NCBI RefSeq assembly: GCF_026151205.1
Contig: NC_087077.1
Span: forward strand, 11,444,983-11,508,982
Length of the DNA stretch: 64,000 nt
Source: Bolinopsis microptera
Lineage: Eukaryota > Ctenophora > Tentaculata > Lobata > Bolinopsidae
Direction: 5' to 3'
The position numbers were made by a program, and so were the translations under genes. This document shows positions 23,501-34,224 of this stretch, piece by piece. Below the pieces are notes generated by a model. It was not told the origin of the DNA, searched no databases, and saw only the letters and a program-made list of their open reading frames with translations. The first letter of the stretch is position 1. Every line of letters begins with the position of its first letter.

Positions 23501-25429
23501 CCTTCTTCTCCTTCTCATCCTCAGTCCTCCTCCTCATCATCCTCCTCAGTCCTCCCTCAGTCCTCCTCCTCCTCAGTCCTCCCTAAGTCCTCCTCTTCCT
23601 CAGTCCTCCCTCAGTCCTCCCCCAGTCCTCCTTCTCCTCTTCATCATCAGTCCTCCTCCTCAGTCCTCGTCCTTCTCCTTCTTATCAGTCCTCCTCCTCA
23701 GTCTTCCTCCTCGTCCTCGCTCTCGTCCTCCTCTTCAGTCCTCCTCGTCCTTAGTCCTCCGCCTCACCAATGAGCTGCTCCTCTTCCTCAGTCCTCCCTC
23801 TCCTCTTCAGTCCTCCTCCTCCTCAGTCCTCCTCCTCCTCAGCCCTCCTCGGTCCTTCTCCTCCTCCTCAGTCCTCCCCAGTCCTCCTCTTTCTCCTCAG
23901 TCTTCCTCCTTCTCCTCCTCCTCAGTTCTCCTCCTCACCCTCCTCCTCCTTCTCCTCTTCCTTCTCCTCCTAATCAGTCCTCCTCCTCAGTCGTCCTCCT
24001 CCTCGTCCTTAGTCATCGTCCTCATCCTCATCGTCCTTAATCCTCGTCCTCATCCTCCCAGTCCTTGTCCTTAGTCCTCGTCCTCATCCTCCTAGTCCTC
24101 GACTTGGTCCTCCTCTGTCCTCCTCAGTCCTCCTTCTCCTCAGTCCACAGTCCTCCTCCTCAGTCCTCTTCCTCCTCCTCAGTCCTCCCCCAGTCCTCCT
24201 TCTCCTCCTCGTCATCCTCAGTCCTCCTCCTCCTTCTTATCAGTCCTCCTCCTCAGTCCTCGTCCTCGCTCTCGTACTCGTCCTCAGTCCTCGTCGTCCT
24301 TAGCCCTCGCGTTCTCTTAGTCCTCCTCCTCCCCGTCCTCAGTCCTCCTCTTGAAATGGGTAGCACGGTCAATGGTCATTAACCGTGCTACCCATTTCTG
24401 CAGATAGCCTGTTACAAATTGTGGAGACAATTTAAATCAAAAGTTACTAAAGCGTTCTCTATTTGTTACGATTGTTATTACCAACCGTACCTCTTTCAAT
24501 TGTGGACCGGGGTGGATGTTTCTGTCAAACAAGAGTTGATACGACAGTGTGTTTTTTTTCGGACGAAACGATTCTTGTTTGGAACTAGAAACCATTTTGG
24601 GGTTCTGGGACCACCACCAATCGATTTCTTGTCATATTTAAGTACAGAAATAGCTACCTATATCGCCTAGAAACCTCAGAGGAAAGATTTAAATTTTCCC
24701 GATTTTTCCGATATGAGGGTTGATGAGGCCAAAATCGGGATCGGAATGATCGGAAATGATCGGGTTGGACCCCCCCCATTGGCTCATTTGAACACGTCAA
24801 ATGAGTTCAACAGTGACGTTCAATTCGATTTGAGTCATTCTTTTAATGAACAAAGCGACTAATGCCGGCTGGGATTGATAATTTATCTAGCGGTACGCCA
24901 CAATTAACATAACCTGATTCAGTTTATAATATCAGGTACGGGTTTACAGAACCACCTGAGCTGAAAATACACCTTACACCAATCCTGGGAAGATGGATAT
25001 CGCTGGACTACAGACCCATTACAAACGCGCTGGAAAAACAGTTGCAGTCTGTTTTTAACGTTAGTTAATTATCACTATTCGTTCGTTCATTTCATCATGT
25101 GATGGATACTGGAGAGGTTGAACTTGAAATTCTTTAACAAGTTTGGCAACCAAATCAAAAACTATTAAAAAACTGATGTGTTTTTAATGACTCTTTCCCA
25201 TCAGGACACGTTCGTATTACCAGCTATGGAGAACGTGGTGATGCCAGGAATGTCTCGTAACATGTCACGTGATATGGTGATAAACACAGAAAATACCGTC
25301 CCGGACACCCTTGATGTGACGCAGCTGCTGGACCAGGTCCCAGGAGAGAACGAGCTACTGGACGTGGCTACATCAGGGGGGAGTTCCAGGTCCAGATCCA
25401 GTTCTATGAGAAACAGTCCTGTTATTTAG
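14506..25429 (+). CDS. TEX2: TEX2-like ER membrane lipid-transfer protein with SMP domain
   Basis: Thirteen exons: 14506-16335, 16502-16620, 16957-17067, 17255-17398, 18272-18326, 18501-18636, 18738-18879, 19205-19319, 19511-19621, 19932-19970, 20630-20802, 24936-25059 and 25205-25429. They join in frame into 1107 residues, close to vertebrate TEX2. Residues 1-530 are disordered, with a proline-rich stretch (TPPPRPPKPK) and a GETK repeat. Two membrane segments lie at ~533-577. A PH-like region (LKPIFKCDISGWLVSIEAP, RKRYPVWVRKKSW) follows, then the SMP domain from ~815 (SAWINALFGRFVWN, VTRVSGRLCVNIPPPP). Known role: SMP proteins carry lipid between the ER and other membranes at contact sites. 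Intron 11 is 4.1 kb because of a transposon. A polyadenylation signal AATAAA lies at 25515. Confidence 0.93.
15454..15597 (+). repeat. In-frame 12-bp coding minisatellite in TEX2 exon 1
   Basis: About twelve copies of GGTGAGACTAAA encode a (GETK) repeat in the disordered N-terminal region. The first two or three copies use GTT (VETK). Near-perfect DNA identity among later copies indicates recent slippage. The unit is a multiple of three, so copy changes keep the frame. Confidence 0.95.
17660..18246. mobile_element. MITE in TEX2 intron 4, TA-flanked
   Basis: The ends are perfect inverted repeats CCTTACAAGACATTTTT and its complement, each flanked by TA, giving ~587 bp in all. Inside, a ~40-bp motif containing TTTCGGACCGCCAAAATTTC occurs twice in the same orientation near both ends. 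No coding potential. The TA flanks suggest a Tc1/mariner-type mobiliser; this is inference. Confidence 0.8.
21780..24352 (+). repeat. About 2.6 kb of pyrimidine-rich (TCCTCC/CAGTCC) repeat
   Basis: The plus strand is almost pure C/T, built from TCC units broken by CAG or GTC (typical unit CAGTCCTCCTCCTC). It lies in the sense strand of TEX2 intron 11. Each CAG after a long pyrimidine run resembles a 3' splice acceptor, so the intron contains dozens of possible decoys. Long open frames here on both strands are composition artefacts. Such tracts can form triplex DNA. Confidence 0.95.
24353..24398. other. Perfect 17-bp stem-loop at the end of the pyrimidine tract
   Basis: GAAATGGGTAGCACGGT (24353-24369) pairs exactly with 24382-24398 around a 12-base loop. 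It sits at the junction between the repeat tract and ordinary sequence of the element. Confidence 0.9.
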
Positions 25430-26796
25430 AAAGATTTTGGACTTGGAGAGATTTTGTTGTTTTGAGAGATTTTATGGGGGCATGATTTTGTGTTAAGTAT
25501 TTTCCGAAGTGTAAAATAAAACTGAGGTTGGACAAAACATTATTATTTTGTTTCATCTTGCAGTACGATTGTTCTAGATATTAAGGGATGGGGGAGATGA
25601 CTCAAGCGAGATGCTGTGAATGTAGCTTATGTTGATGCTCAATTTGTCGAGGGATCGTTTAAATAAAACGTAGGCCATGACGATTTTATTGAACATTTTA
25701 AATTGTTTAGAAATTTCTCTGTCATAAGGTTTCAACCTCCCTCCTAGGCTGACTCACATCATATGTGAACGATCCCCAATAAACATATGATGCTTTTATC
25801 GTGTTACTGTTACTGTTAGTATTGAACTCAGCTGGCCACGGATTTTATAAATCAATTTAGAAACTTTGTTTTGATTTTTCATGCTTGGAGCTGTTCTCTC
25901 TTATTCTGTAAAAAAATTTAGCTGTAATATACTGAACGAGGTATCATAGATGTATATTCACGAACCCTTCAATATTTTGGGTGGGATAATGGTATCCATT
26001 AAAATATAGATTTTAAATGATCAACCAAATCTAATCGCGGGCGACTATATTTGTTTATTTGTTGTTTTTTTTGTAATATTTTGCCATTTTCTTAAAAGAA
26101 TATTTTAACTGCATGAATGTAATGAATTATTGTGCTTCCGGAAGCAAATATATGAGGGTATAACCAGTGTTTTCTAAGATTTAAATTAAATATATAAAAA
26201 ATGTTGTTTTACTCCTGACTGTCGATTTAATTTGAATGTTTGTCTCAGCTATCCACTTGTTTTATTTCTTCCCTGGAGACCGCCAAAGTTTTAACATGTT
26301 TAAATGATGATTCGGTAAAAAACTCGGCTGCGACATGGACAGGCCTTATTGGACCTGTAAACCTAAGTTTCTGGCACTAAGAAAACGTGGCGATTTTCCT
26401 AATAAGAAGTTGAAACCAATGTCTCAATAATATGTGCTATGTAGGTTATGATTATCGAATAATTGATTGAAATTATTAATATGTAAATTACAATATACAA
26501 TAATTTAATTCGTAATATTTCATTAAATCATAAGTAAAATAAGAACTATACAAAGCACCACTAGCTTGTACAACTTAGTGATCGATCTACGAATATAATA
26601 AGTGAAATTCATCTAACCGAGTAAAATCTTAACGAGCAAAATTTAATTTTTATCAACCAGATTATTAACGCCAGATCAAAACTTCAGATAGTGTTATATT
26701 CATGGAGCAGGATTGATTAATTTTGACTCTCCTCTACAACAAGTTTCTCTGCACTACGACAAGTTTCTCTTTCTGGTACGTGCATCACCTCCCCCC
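25430..26796. other. TEX2 3' region and intergenic DNA
   Basis: Holds the TEX2 3' UTR with AATAAA at 25515. A degenerate small MITE lies at ~25645-25776: GGGATCGTTT at its left, and ATATGTGAACGATCCCC at its right, related to the element at 45045. The rest is AT-rich with no supported exon. Confidence 0.5.
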
Positions 26797-29700
26797 TCAG
26801 AACTGTCCCTCCTGGCACACCAGTACCTCCATATACCTCCTGTCCTCTGACACCCCGTACCCGGTGAACGCGTCCACTATTATCTCCGCATCCTCCGGGA
26901 ACGACCTACTCAGCCTCCTCAGGTACGCCTTCATAGACTGGGGGAGAGGTTTAATTTGTTATAATTATATAATTGTTGGGAAATGTCGAAATGAAGGTTT
27001 GAAAACGGTTTGCATTTATTACAAAAGAATTTCATCCAAGTTATATGGATTCTAAAATCACATCATTGCGGCCACTGTTTAAAAGTTTGCTTAATAGTAC
27101 ACTTAATTCTGACCTTGAACACTTTCTTGGCACTAGTCCAGGTTATGGGTCCCCTCTTTCCCACTACGTAGCACAGCCTGTCCTTGTCCCACCCCAGGAT
27201 AACATCTATCACGATAGAGGCAGGAGGGTGCATCGGATACATATCCGGGATATAGAACCGAATAGCACATAGCTGAGGGTAAATAAATTAATTGTTCTTA
27301 GTGGGGGTTATCATTATGATATTATACCATTTATTATTAAAAATATAGTGGAATTGTTTTGCCACTTTCCATCCAAAAATGGTATGTTTTCCGTCATTAT
27401 CTCTCGTCATTAAGCAATTTTGCTCACAAAGGCTGACAAAAATTATGACTATTCATGTGCGGTCATCTTCTGGAGAGTACCACATATTACTAGTATTAGT
27501 ACCATCACAGGGTATAACATAGAATTTGGTTGATAGATCAAATATTTGGTGTGTACTGTGACCTGTGTGTATGAAAATCATACTGTTCACAGGATATAAT
27601 GCGTTGATAAACCTCCTCCTTTAGCATCTAGCCGGTGGGGCTGCAATAGCCATTGTTTTCAGTGAAGCGTGAAGAATTTCAGCTGTCTATGTGCATTGTG
27701 CTGCAACCAATAACAGAGCAGATGGTTTTATTTAATGAACCATATGATCAAAAGGCTCGACATATCGAAATAAGATGGGGGTTATTGACCAAATTAATTA
27801 GTTTATCTGAGAACAATCCCCACCTATCAGCAGCTATATATGACAATTTTTATTCCGTAATATGATTATATCTCTGCTTGGGACCATTCGCGTCAAAATC
27901 AACGTACCCACAAATTCAGGAGCAATATTTCTGCTCACCAACCTGTCCACCAGCTCGACAAATTCTTATGATTTGAATAAAGCCTCAGCTGACAAGCCAC
28001 GTTGACGTATTTTGATCGGCCACGTACTTATCTAAACTTGTTTAAAACGTCATAAAGACGCATGAAACTTCTTTAGCTGGCTTCGTTTCAAAAAATCTGC
28101 TATTTTCTGCAGAAGTAATCACTCCCATAGAATATGTTTCAAAAGTAACAACCTATTTGGACCAATAATGAAGGATAGCATGTTTTCATTAATTTATAAC
28201 CTACCGGATCTTTATTTTATTTGTCAATAGAGTTATTTGACTGCTTGCCCAATAAAGTCCATATCAAACTTACGGCCCAGAATTTGTCGACGTGGAATGA
28301 TATTTATATATTATAATATTAATTGATCTGTATTTTGTCGACGTACTTATTATGCAAATACTTCTTGCTGCTTGGCCTTGTCAATATTTTGGAGGATTGT
28401 TTTGGAGCTTCTTAAATTTAAAACTTAACTAATATAAAATTAATTATCATTAATCATGATATTATATTATGTAATTATGGCCACTTACCATGCCATCCTC
28501 CTTAGGATCCGGTCTGCTAACTATCCGTACTGGTCTAGTCCTTTCGAATCTCAATCCCATCGAGTTTAGTCCCTCGAAATAGCTGTGGGAATTTTCTTAA
28601 TTGGATAAAAAATATTATTTCAAACAAGTAAGTAATGCGATAATTTGTACTGAAAACTTCTTTGATTAAAGTTTAAAGCTTTAGACACATTTCTTTAATC
28701 TGATATCATATATCTGATATCATATATATAATGTTTATCATGTCAATTACCAGCTATCAAATTAATTAAAAGCGGTCAAACTTTAAAGAAATTTTAACCA
28801 CCTTACCACACCTGCCAGGCCAACGCTCTCCTTTTGATAAGAAATATTATTGCTAACTTTCTTTGGTAGATTACTATGGTAATTGGTAAGGCACGAAACT
28901 GAAAGCCTCCTAACTTATATTTACGATAAGTCTGCTATATCTTGTTTATTCACTTATTATTTAGGTTACTTAAGAAGATGATTATAATAAAATAAGATAG
29001 CTTCCTAACTTACTTTAGTAGATGATTGTAATAAGGAGGAATAGCCTCCTAACTTAATTAAGTATATGATTATACTTATAGTAAAGTAAGCTTCCTAACT
29101 TAATTAAGTAGATCATTATACTTATAGTAAAGTAAGCTTCCTAACTTACTTTAGTAGGTGATTGTAATAAGGAGGAATAGCCTCCTAACTTAATTAAGTA
29201 TATGATTATACTTATAGTAAAGTAAGCTTCCTAACTTAATTAAGTAGATCATTATACTTATAGTAAAGTAAGCTTCCTAACTTAATTAAGTATATGATTA
29301 TACTTATAGTAAAGTAAGCTTCCTAACTTAATTAAGTATATGATTATACTTATAGTAAAGTAAGCTTCCTAACTTAATTAAGTAGATAATTATACTTATA
29401 GTAAAGTAAGCTTCCTAACTTACTTTAGTAGATGATTGTAATAAGGAGGAATAGCCTGGTGATTAGCCAGACAAGAGCCGTTCACTTCCGGGTACCACGG
29501 TGTGGATAACCAGTAGCTGTTCTCGTAATCTCTTATCTCAAACGGTTTCGGAATCTTTGTCGGATTCAGGGTGTACCTGAGATGAAATTTGGAGGTTTAT
29601 TTCTTCAACAGTATTGTTTTTGTTGATATAGACGGTGCCGGCGGCTCTGATGGCCAATTTATAGAAAAATATAATTACATAATGATATGATAATAAAACA

Positions 29701-30424
29701 TGGTTAAGAAGAATGGGTCATTAAATTAAATCAAGTTAAAATAGATGTTAAGTAGATGTTTAGTAGTAAAATACCTTACCGTTGACATTTTGTACGGTTG
29801 GAATTATAGTTCACGGATAAAATTATGACAGCTTTTTTTGTTAACTAGACATGATAACTTTGTTAATGAGAATTTAATCAATGTAAATTTTCACAGCGAT
29901 CTGGAGTAACACAAACAAGCAACAATAATTAAGTTCACTGGCAGTTTGACATATTAAACGGTGAAAGATTGCAAACTGTCAAACTTCTTTCGTGGTCAGT
30001 TAAAAAGTTGCACGCTTCAGTCGTTTGCTTGCAAAATATGTCTGGGCCAATTTTAACAGGTAACCACTCAAAAATGTCTTTAGTCTATCTTCCGCATATT
30101 TCGAAAGATTTCTCCCTGAATCCTAATTTTGCTTGTCAAATATTTTTCTTTATTTCTATATCTTGTTAATAAAACCATTTTCCCTTGTCACTTGTTTGTC
30201 AAAGATTGTTTACCTTGTTTGTCTAAGAGCTTAGTTTTAATCCCGAGTTAGTTAATAATCACGAGTAGTAACCTGGGACAAGGTACCGAGTAGCAGTATC
30301 TGTTATTGGCAGCGTTTGCCTGATCCTTCAGGTCGATCAGGTCTATCTTGGGATTGAGCAGGGCAAAGTGTAGGGTGGAAACAAACAGGGACAAGTTTAT
30401 CAGGATCAGTAATGGAATCTTCAT
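26797..30424 (-). CDS. Secreted SOUL-family (heme-binding protein-like) protein, copy 1
   Basis: Five exons in coding order: 30424-30273, 29576-29424, 28582-28489, 27272-27114 and 26937-26797 (699 nt, 232 residues). A hydrophobic leader MKIPLLILINLSLFVSTLHFA is a good signal peptide. SOUL features follow: YFEGLNSMGLRFERTRPVRI, then FYIPDMYPMHPPAS, and a final domain ending FTGYGVSEDRRYMEVLVC. SOUL/HEBP proteins bind heme or other tetrapyrroles, but most are intracellular; here secretion is inferred from the leader. A CYSVPCP motif after the leader and a later GSCLAN cysteine are shared with copy 2, suggesting disulfides. Exon 2 ends at the edge of a minisatellite that repeats its donor site. 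An acceptor lies 31 nt before the ATG. Confidence 0.85.
28980..29456. repeat. Minisatellite built from the exon 2 / intron 2 border of SOUL copy 1
   Basis: Units of 45-46 bp in two forms alternate. One, seen near 29010, 29146 and 29416, matches on the minus strand the last ~30 coding bases of exon 2 (encoding AIPPYYNHLLK) plus the GTAAGT donor. The other form (CTTAATTAAGTATATGATTA and onward) is an AT-rich relative. The true exon end is the copy nearest the exon, so extra exon ends with intact donors lie downstream inside intron 2. Confidence 0.9.
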
Positions 30425-31176
30425 GATCTTTCAATATCTTTACATTCCTTTTTGTCTGCAGGCAAAAATGTTTTGTTAAGCCGCCCATGCACTTTATTGT
30501 AATTTAATCAGAATAATTTGTTTAACTTTGTACGTGGTAAAGTGCAAATTTAAAGCCCGTATTTTCTAATTAATTTAATTTCAATGATTAGTGTCTCACC
30601 TATGTTCTGTTTACCTACGAAAAAATAAGTCGATTCTGAAAGATCTAATAAAATAATTGTGATCACATTCACATTAACGATCACATTCACATTAACTTGA
30701 TCCAAATACGATTTACTTGAATGACTTTGAAGCGGACTACTACTAGGCATAGGATTTATTTGAAGTTGACATCAAATTTATAATTTAGATTTTTACTTCT
30801 GAGATAATCTTATTGATAACAACTATTGTAAATTGTAAATGCTTATTTTAGATCATGACCGAGCTTGTTAGTTAAGATTGTTTGAAATTGAAGTGGTACT
30901 GAGTAAAGGAGTGGAAGTATAGCTTGTAATTGAACCCAATATTACCCCAACACTTCCCCTTCTGTAATCCAATAAACCTGTCTTTAGTCCACCCTGGCCT
31001 AGTGTTAACATAACTGTATTGGGAATTGCTATAACTTTGTAGATAAGTAGATAGTCTGATCGTTTCATTCGATTGTAAACGTTAAAAGTTAGGAGTGAAT
31101 GCGTGCTATTTGTCGTCGTTTTGTTCCGTTTGAAGTAATACTAATGTTGTAGCTTCTCATGAGCTTATGTCAGCAA
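30425..31176. other. Upstream region of SOUL copy 1
   Basis: AT-rich. A minus-strand acceptor (GCCTGCAG) ends at 30456, so this probably contains a 5'-UTR intron or the trans-splice outron. No other exon was seen. Confidence 0.4.
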
Positions 31177-31754
31177 TAGTGAAGTCAATCCCGATCAAAA
31201 TGATCAATCCCGGGATTCCCGAAAATTGGGAAATTAAATCGGGATTACCGAAAGCAAATGGCGCTTATCTTTAAGTCCCATTTTGTATAATAAGGTCATG
31301 TCCATGCCATGACCCAACTTTAAATTGTATGTACTTGTATGCTGTTTAAGTTCAACAGTAGAATTAAAGCTGCCTCATCATTTTTCAAGAAGATACCACA
31401 AGTGTCATCATTAGCCTTCTTTTCTCAAGTAGTACCTTAAGAGTAAGACTACTATTGCACAAACAACTTTGGGCCAATTCTATTACGGACTTTTATGCTC
31501 CGTCCTGCTAGCTGTTGGAAAGGTCCGTCCAGGCTTACTGAGTTACTCGATCAGGATGGCCTGATCGTTTTTATAGCAGCGTCCATAAATGCCAGCATCT
31601 TCCCCTTAACCCCTGTTTGGGCGAAACAACCCATCTCAATTTTAATAGAGATACGTGATGTACTTTTTGGCTGGCTTCAGGACTGCTGGATGGACCTTTC
31701 GTTTCGTCCAAAACTCATATTATTTAGCGCCTTCTTTTTGTTTTGTTCGACCTT

Positions 31755-31828
31755 GACTACCTGGGGACCCCAGGCTTTAATGTTCATAAAGATTCGGCGG
31801 AATGACAGCTGCTGAGCGCCGCCCAGTA
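31755..31828 (-). repeat. Inverted copy of the 3166-3265 repeat, nested in the hAT-like element
   Basis: The segment CTGGGGACCCCAGG through GAGCGCCGCCCAGTAA matches the block at 3166-3265 in reverse orientation, without the long stem. Confidence 0.7.
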
Positions 31829-32032
31829 ACAATACAGCTGCTTACAGTTACAATACAGTTGCTTACAGTTACAATCTATCTGCGACATTCTAAAATCTGA
31901 TTAACGCTATCGTGTAACTGTATATTGCAGTCAATTCATTCGCATATTTTAACATTTGCAACTATAACACGCAGTGGGATCAGGTGCCGAATACTGTACG
32001 TGATATTGGGGTGGTGGGTCATATTTTCTTCC

Positions 32033-32959
32033 AAAACACAGTTAGTACTTTTGTACTAAGTGGTGGGTCTGCTGCTCATTTCCCAGAAAAACAGTTAGTA
32101 CAAAGGGGGGTGTCCAACTCCAAAAAAACTCATTTTACCTCAAATTTCAATTTTGGGAATTATTATGGGAATTAAATGGGTTATTTGGGTTTTGAGGTTT
32201 TTTTGGGTTTTTAAAAATTTTTTCCTTTTTTTGTAACTTTTTATCTAACTCGACTTTATTGAAAACAAAAACCATACTGAATAGTGGGTACAATTTGCCC
32301 ATTTCCCAAAAAACAGTTAGTAAATTGTACTAAATATAAGTGCAGGTCTTAGGTCTAATTGCCCCAAAAAACAGTTAGTAAATTAAGGTATTATTTATTA
32401 AACACAATGTGATTGATCTTTTGCATAATCTTAAAAAGTGGCCTTTGTTGATTTTTCCACTTAAGAAGGAACAGTGTTTAATTTATTTTAAACTTATTTA
32501 AACTACTGGTTCTTGGATGATGTGTCATGTAGTACAAACATGTTTCAGTACATACCATCACCACTAATGTAATGACCTTTTAAAAGGTTGTGTCCATGCG
32601 AGTCGTATGATACACTGAAACAGCTTTATATCCACCAGCATGCTCTTTTTACTACAGCTCAGGCACGCGCAGCCTGCTACTAAAAGGGCCCAGCATTTTT
32701 CAGCCAGCAAAGCATTGTATAATCTGTATTTAATTAAGTATAGATATCTCAACTGTTAGTTTTATTGTTTACATTCAATATCGGATCCTATTAAAACAAA
32801 AAGTCATGTTTAATGAGCTGTTTAAAGAAATTTCTGGGTGGGTATCTTATTTTATATACCAAGACACAATTAGTACCGTGATTTCTCAACAATTAGTACC
32901 GCAAAAGCCGGCAAAAGGGGTGGGTGTCTTAATTATTATCCGGAAAAACAGTTAGTACC
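32033..32959 (+). repeat. Degenerate repeat with ACAGTTAGTA boxes inside the hAT-like element
   Basis: A motif close to CCCAAAAAACAGTTAGTACC, often preceded by GGTGGGTC, occurs near 32033, 32082, 32304, 32362, 32864, 32887 and 32942. The spacing is irregular. Such boxes inside non-autonomous elements are often transposase contact sites, but here they are central rather than terminal. Confidence 0.6.
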
Positions 32960-33171
32960 GCGAAGGGGGTGGGTGGGTCTTTTGAAAAATTCCAAAATTA
33001 CGCTTAGTCGCCGTCACGTACAGAAATTAGTATCTGATCCCCCCATAACACGAGTATTGAAAATTCCCGAAAATTGGGAATTGAGCAAATTTCCAGGTCG
33101 GGAAATCCCGACCGAAAATCGTCGGGAAATTCCGGAGTTCGGGAATCCCGATGTCGGGATTGACTTCACTA

Positions 33172-33984
33172 GTCAGCAATAACCGCAATCGTATTGTGGA
33201 AATATGAATTGTTCGATTTTTTACTACAACTATTGAAGTATAGGATCATATTTAGTATGGGATCATACTTAGTATTATATATAATAGAGGTTCAATGTAA
33301 TAAGAGTTGTATCTGAAAAATCTGCACATTTAATTCTATAATCCCAGCTATACTAAATACTTTGATAAATACGGTTTATCTTTAATGGCATATTATTAGA
33401 ACTTATATATATTTTGCCTAGCCCCTGCGTTCATGTTCTTTTCAGACAAACAAGTAAACTGGCAGCCACAATAAAAGCCAAATCGTTGAACCATTTAAAG
33501 ATTTAAGTCAAATGTGAAATGGATAGATTTTTCCCCTCACACATACCGAATTATTTGGGTTTAGTCTAACCAGTAAACAAAATAATGGGTATTGTAAGCT
33601 CATAGTTCCTTATGTGAGACATTTTGCCTGTTTATATTAAGTATTTACTACGAAGTAAATTAAACGTCGATCTACTTCAAACACAACTTCAAAACTACAA
33701 GCAGAAAGATCGGAATGAAGCATCATGTCGCTTTATAGTTATACATATTTCTGGAAAATATGCGGCAATCGGAGAATTTGTTGCTGAACTATTGTCTATA
33801 TTATGGAGCACCTGGTGCCCCGAGCACCATTAAGAAATATTTTAAGTTTTGATGATCGACCACGACAAAAATTACTATCAAGCAAAATTGCGGTGTGCAA
33901 TTACCATTATATTAGTATTATACAAAATGCGGCATGCTATTACAAACTTAGTGGAAACACCTACCAAATATTTCCACCGCCAGT
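33172..33984. other. Intergenic, nothing recognised
   Basis: AT-rich DNA between the hAT-like element and a short GC-richer segment. No supported feature. Confidence 0.4.
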
Positions 33985-34224
33985 GGCCGGATCCAACTTT
34001 GTAGGAGCGGAGCCTTGGATGCGGCGGGCACAAGCTCCCTTCAGGAGAAGTTCAGACACCACAACATCTCCCTGTCAGTCATGTCTGCACGTGACTTCAC
34101 AGCTGTTTCCGGCTTGCTTCATAATTTAACTTCACGTCTCGGTGTGAGGTTCTACAGTTTGTTACACTGCCCTTGTTTCGTGGTCAAGCTGGCTGCTCAT
34201 GTGGTACAGACAGACGGTATATAG
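33985..34224 (+). pseudogene. Possible orphan exon, identity uncertain
   Basis: A GC-richer island in AT-rich DNA with an open frame to a stop at 34222-34224, including SLQEKFRHHNISLSVMSARD followed by FTAVSGLLHNL. The composition looks like coding sequence. The pattern (amphipathic helix, then a strand like ISLSVMS-R-F, then a helix) faintly recalls the end of the MED25 von Willebrand A domain, but this is a weak guess. No partner exons were found, so it may be a gene fragment. Confidence 0.25.

Larger units (their letters stand above)
21196..24777. mobile_element. 3.6-kb hAT-like non-autonomous element in TEX2 intron 11
   Basis: The left end GGGGGGGGTCCAACCCGAT (21196-21214) is matched exactly, inverted, at 24759-24777. 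Flanks carry a target duplication CATTGGCT (21188-21195 and 24777-24784, sharing one C with the right end), i.e. 7-8 bp, as for hAT-type insertions. Subterminal copies of a ~40-bp segment containing GATATGAGGGTTGATGAGGC sit in direct orientation at both ends. The centre is mostly a pyrimidine-rich repeat with no transposase, so movement would depend on an enzyme supplied elsewhere. Confidence 0.85.
31177..33171. mobile_element. 2.0-kb hAT-like non-autonomous element
   Basis: The left end TAGTGAAGTCAATCCCGA (31177-31194) is matched exactly inverted at 33154-33171. The 8-bp target duplication GTCAGCAA is perfect (31169-31176 and 33172-33179). An 8-bp duplication with TA-starting ends is typical of hAT elements. 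Subterminal ATCCCGA and TCGGGAAT motifs repeat near both ends. No transposase frame is visible. Another dispersed repeat is nested at ~31755-31828. Confidence 0.9.

Noticed and set aside
21627..24382. Ser/Pro-rich and Arg/Glu-rich ORFs in the pyrimidine tract
   Set aside because: Open frames follow from stop-poor composition; the region is intronic inside a transposon.
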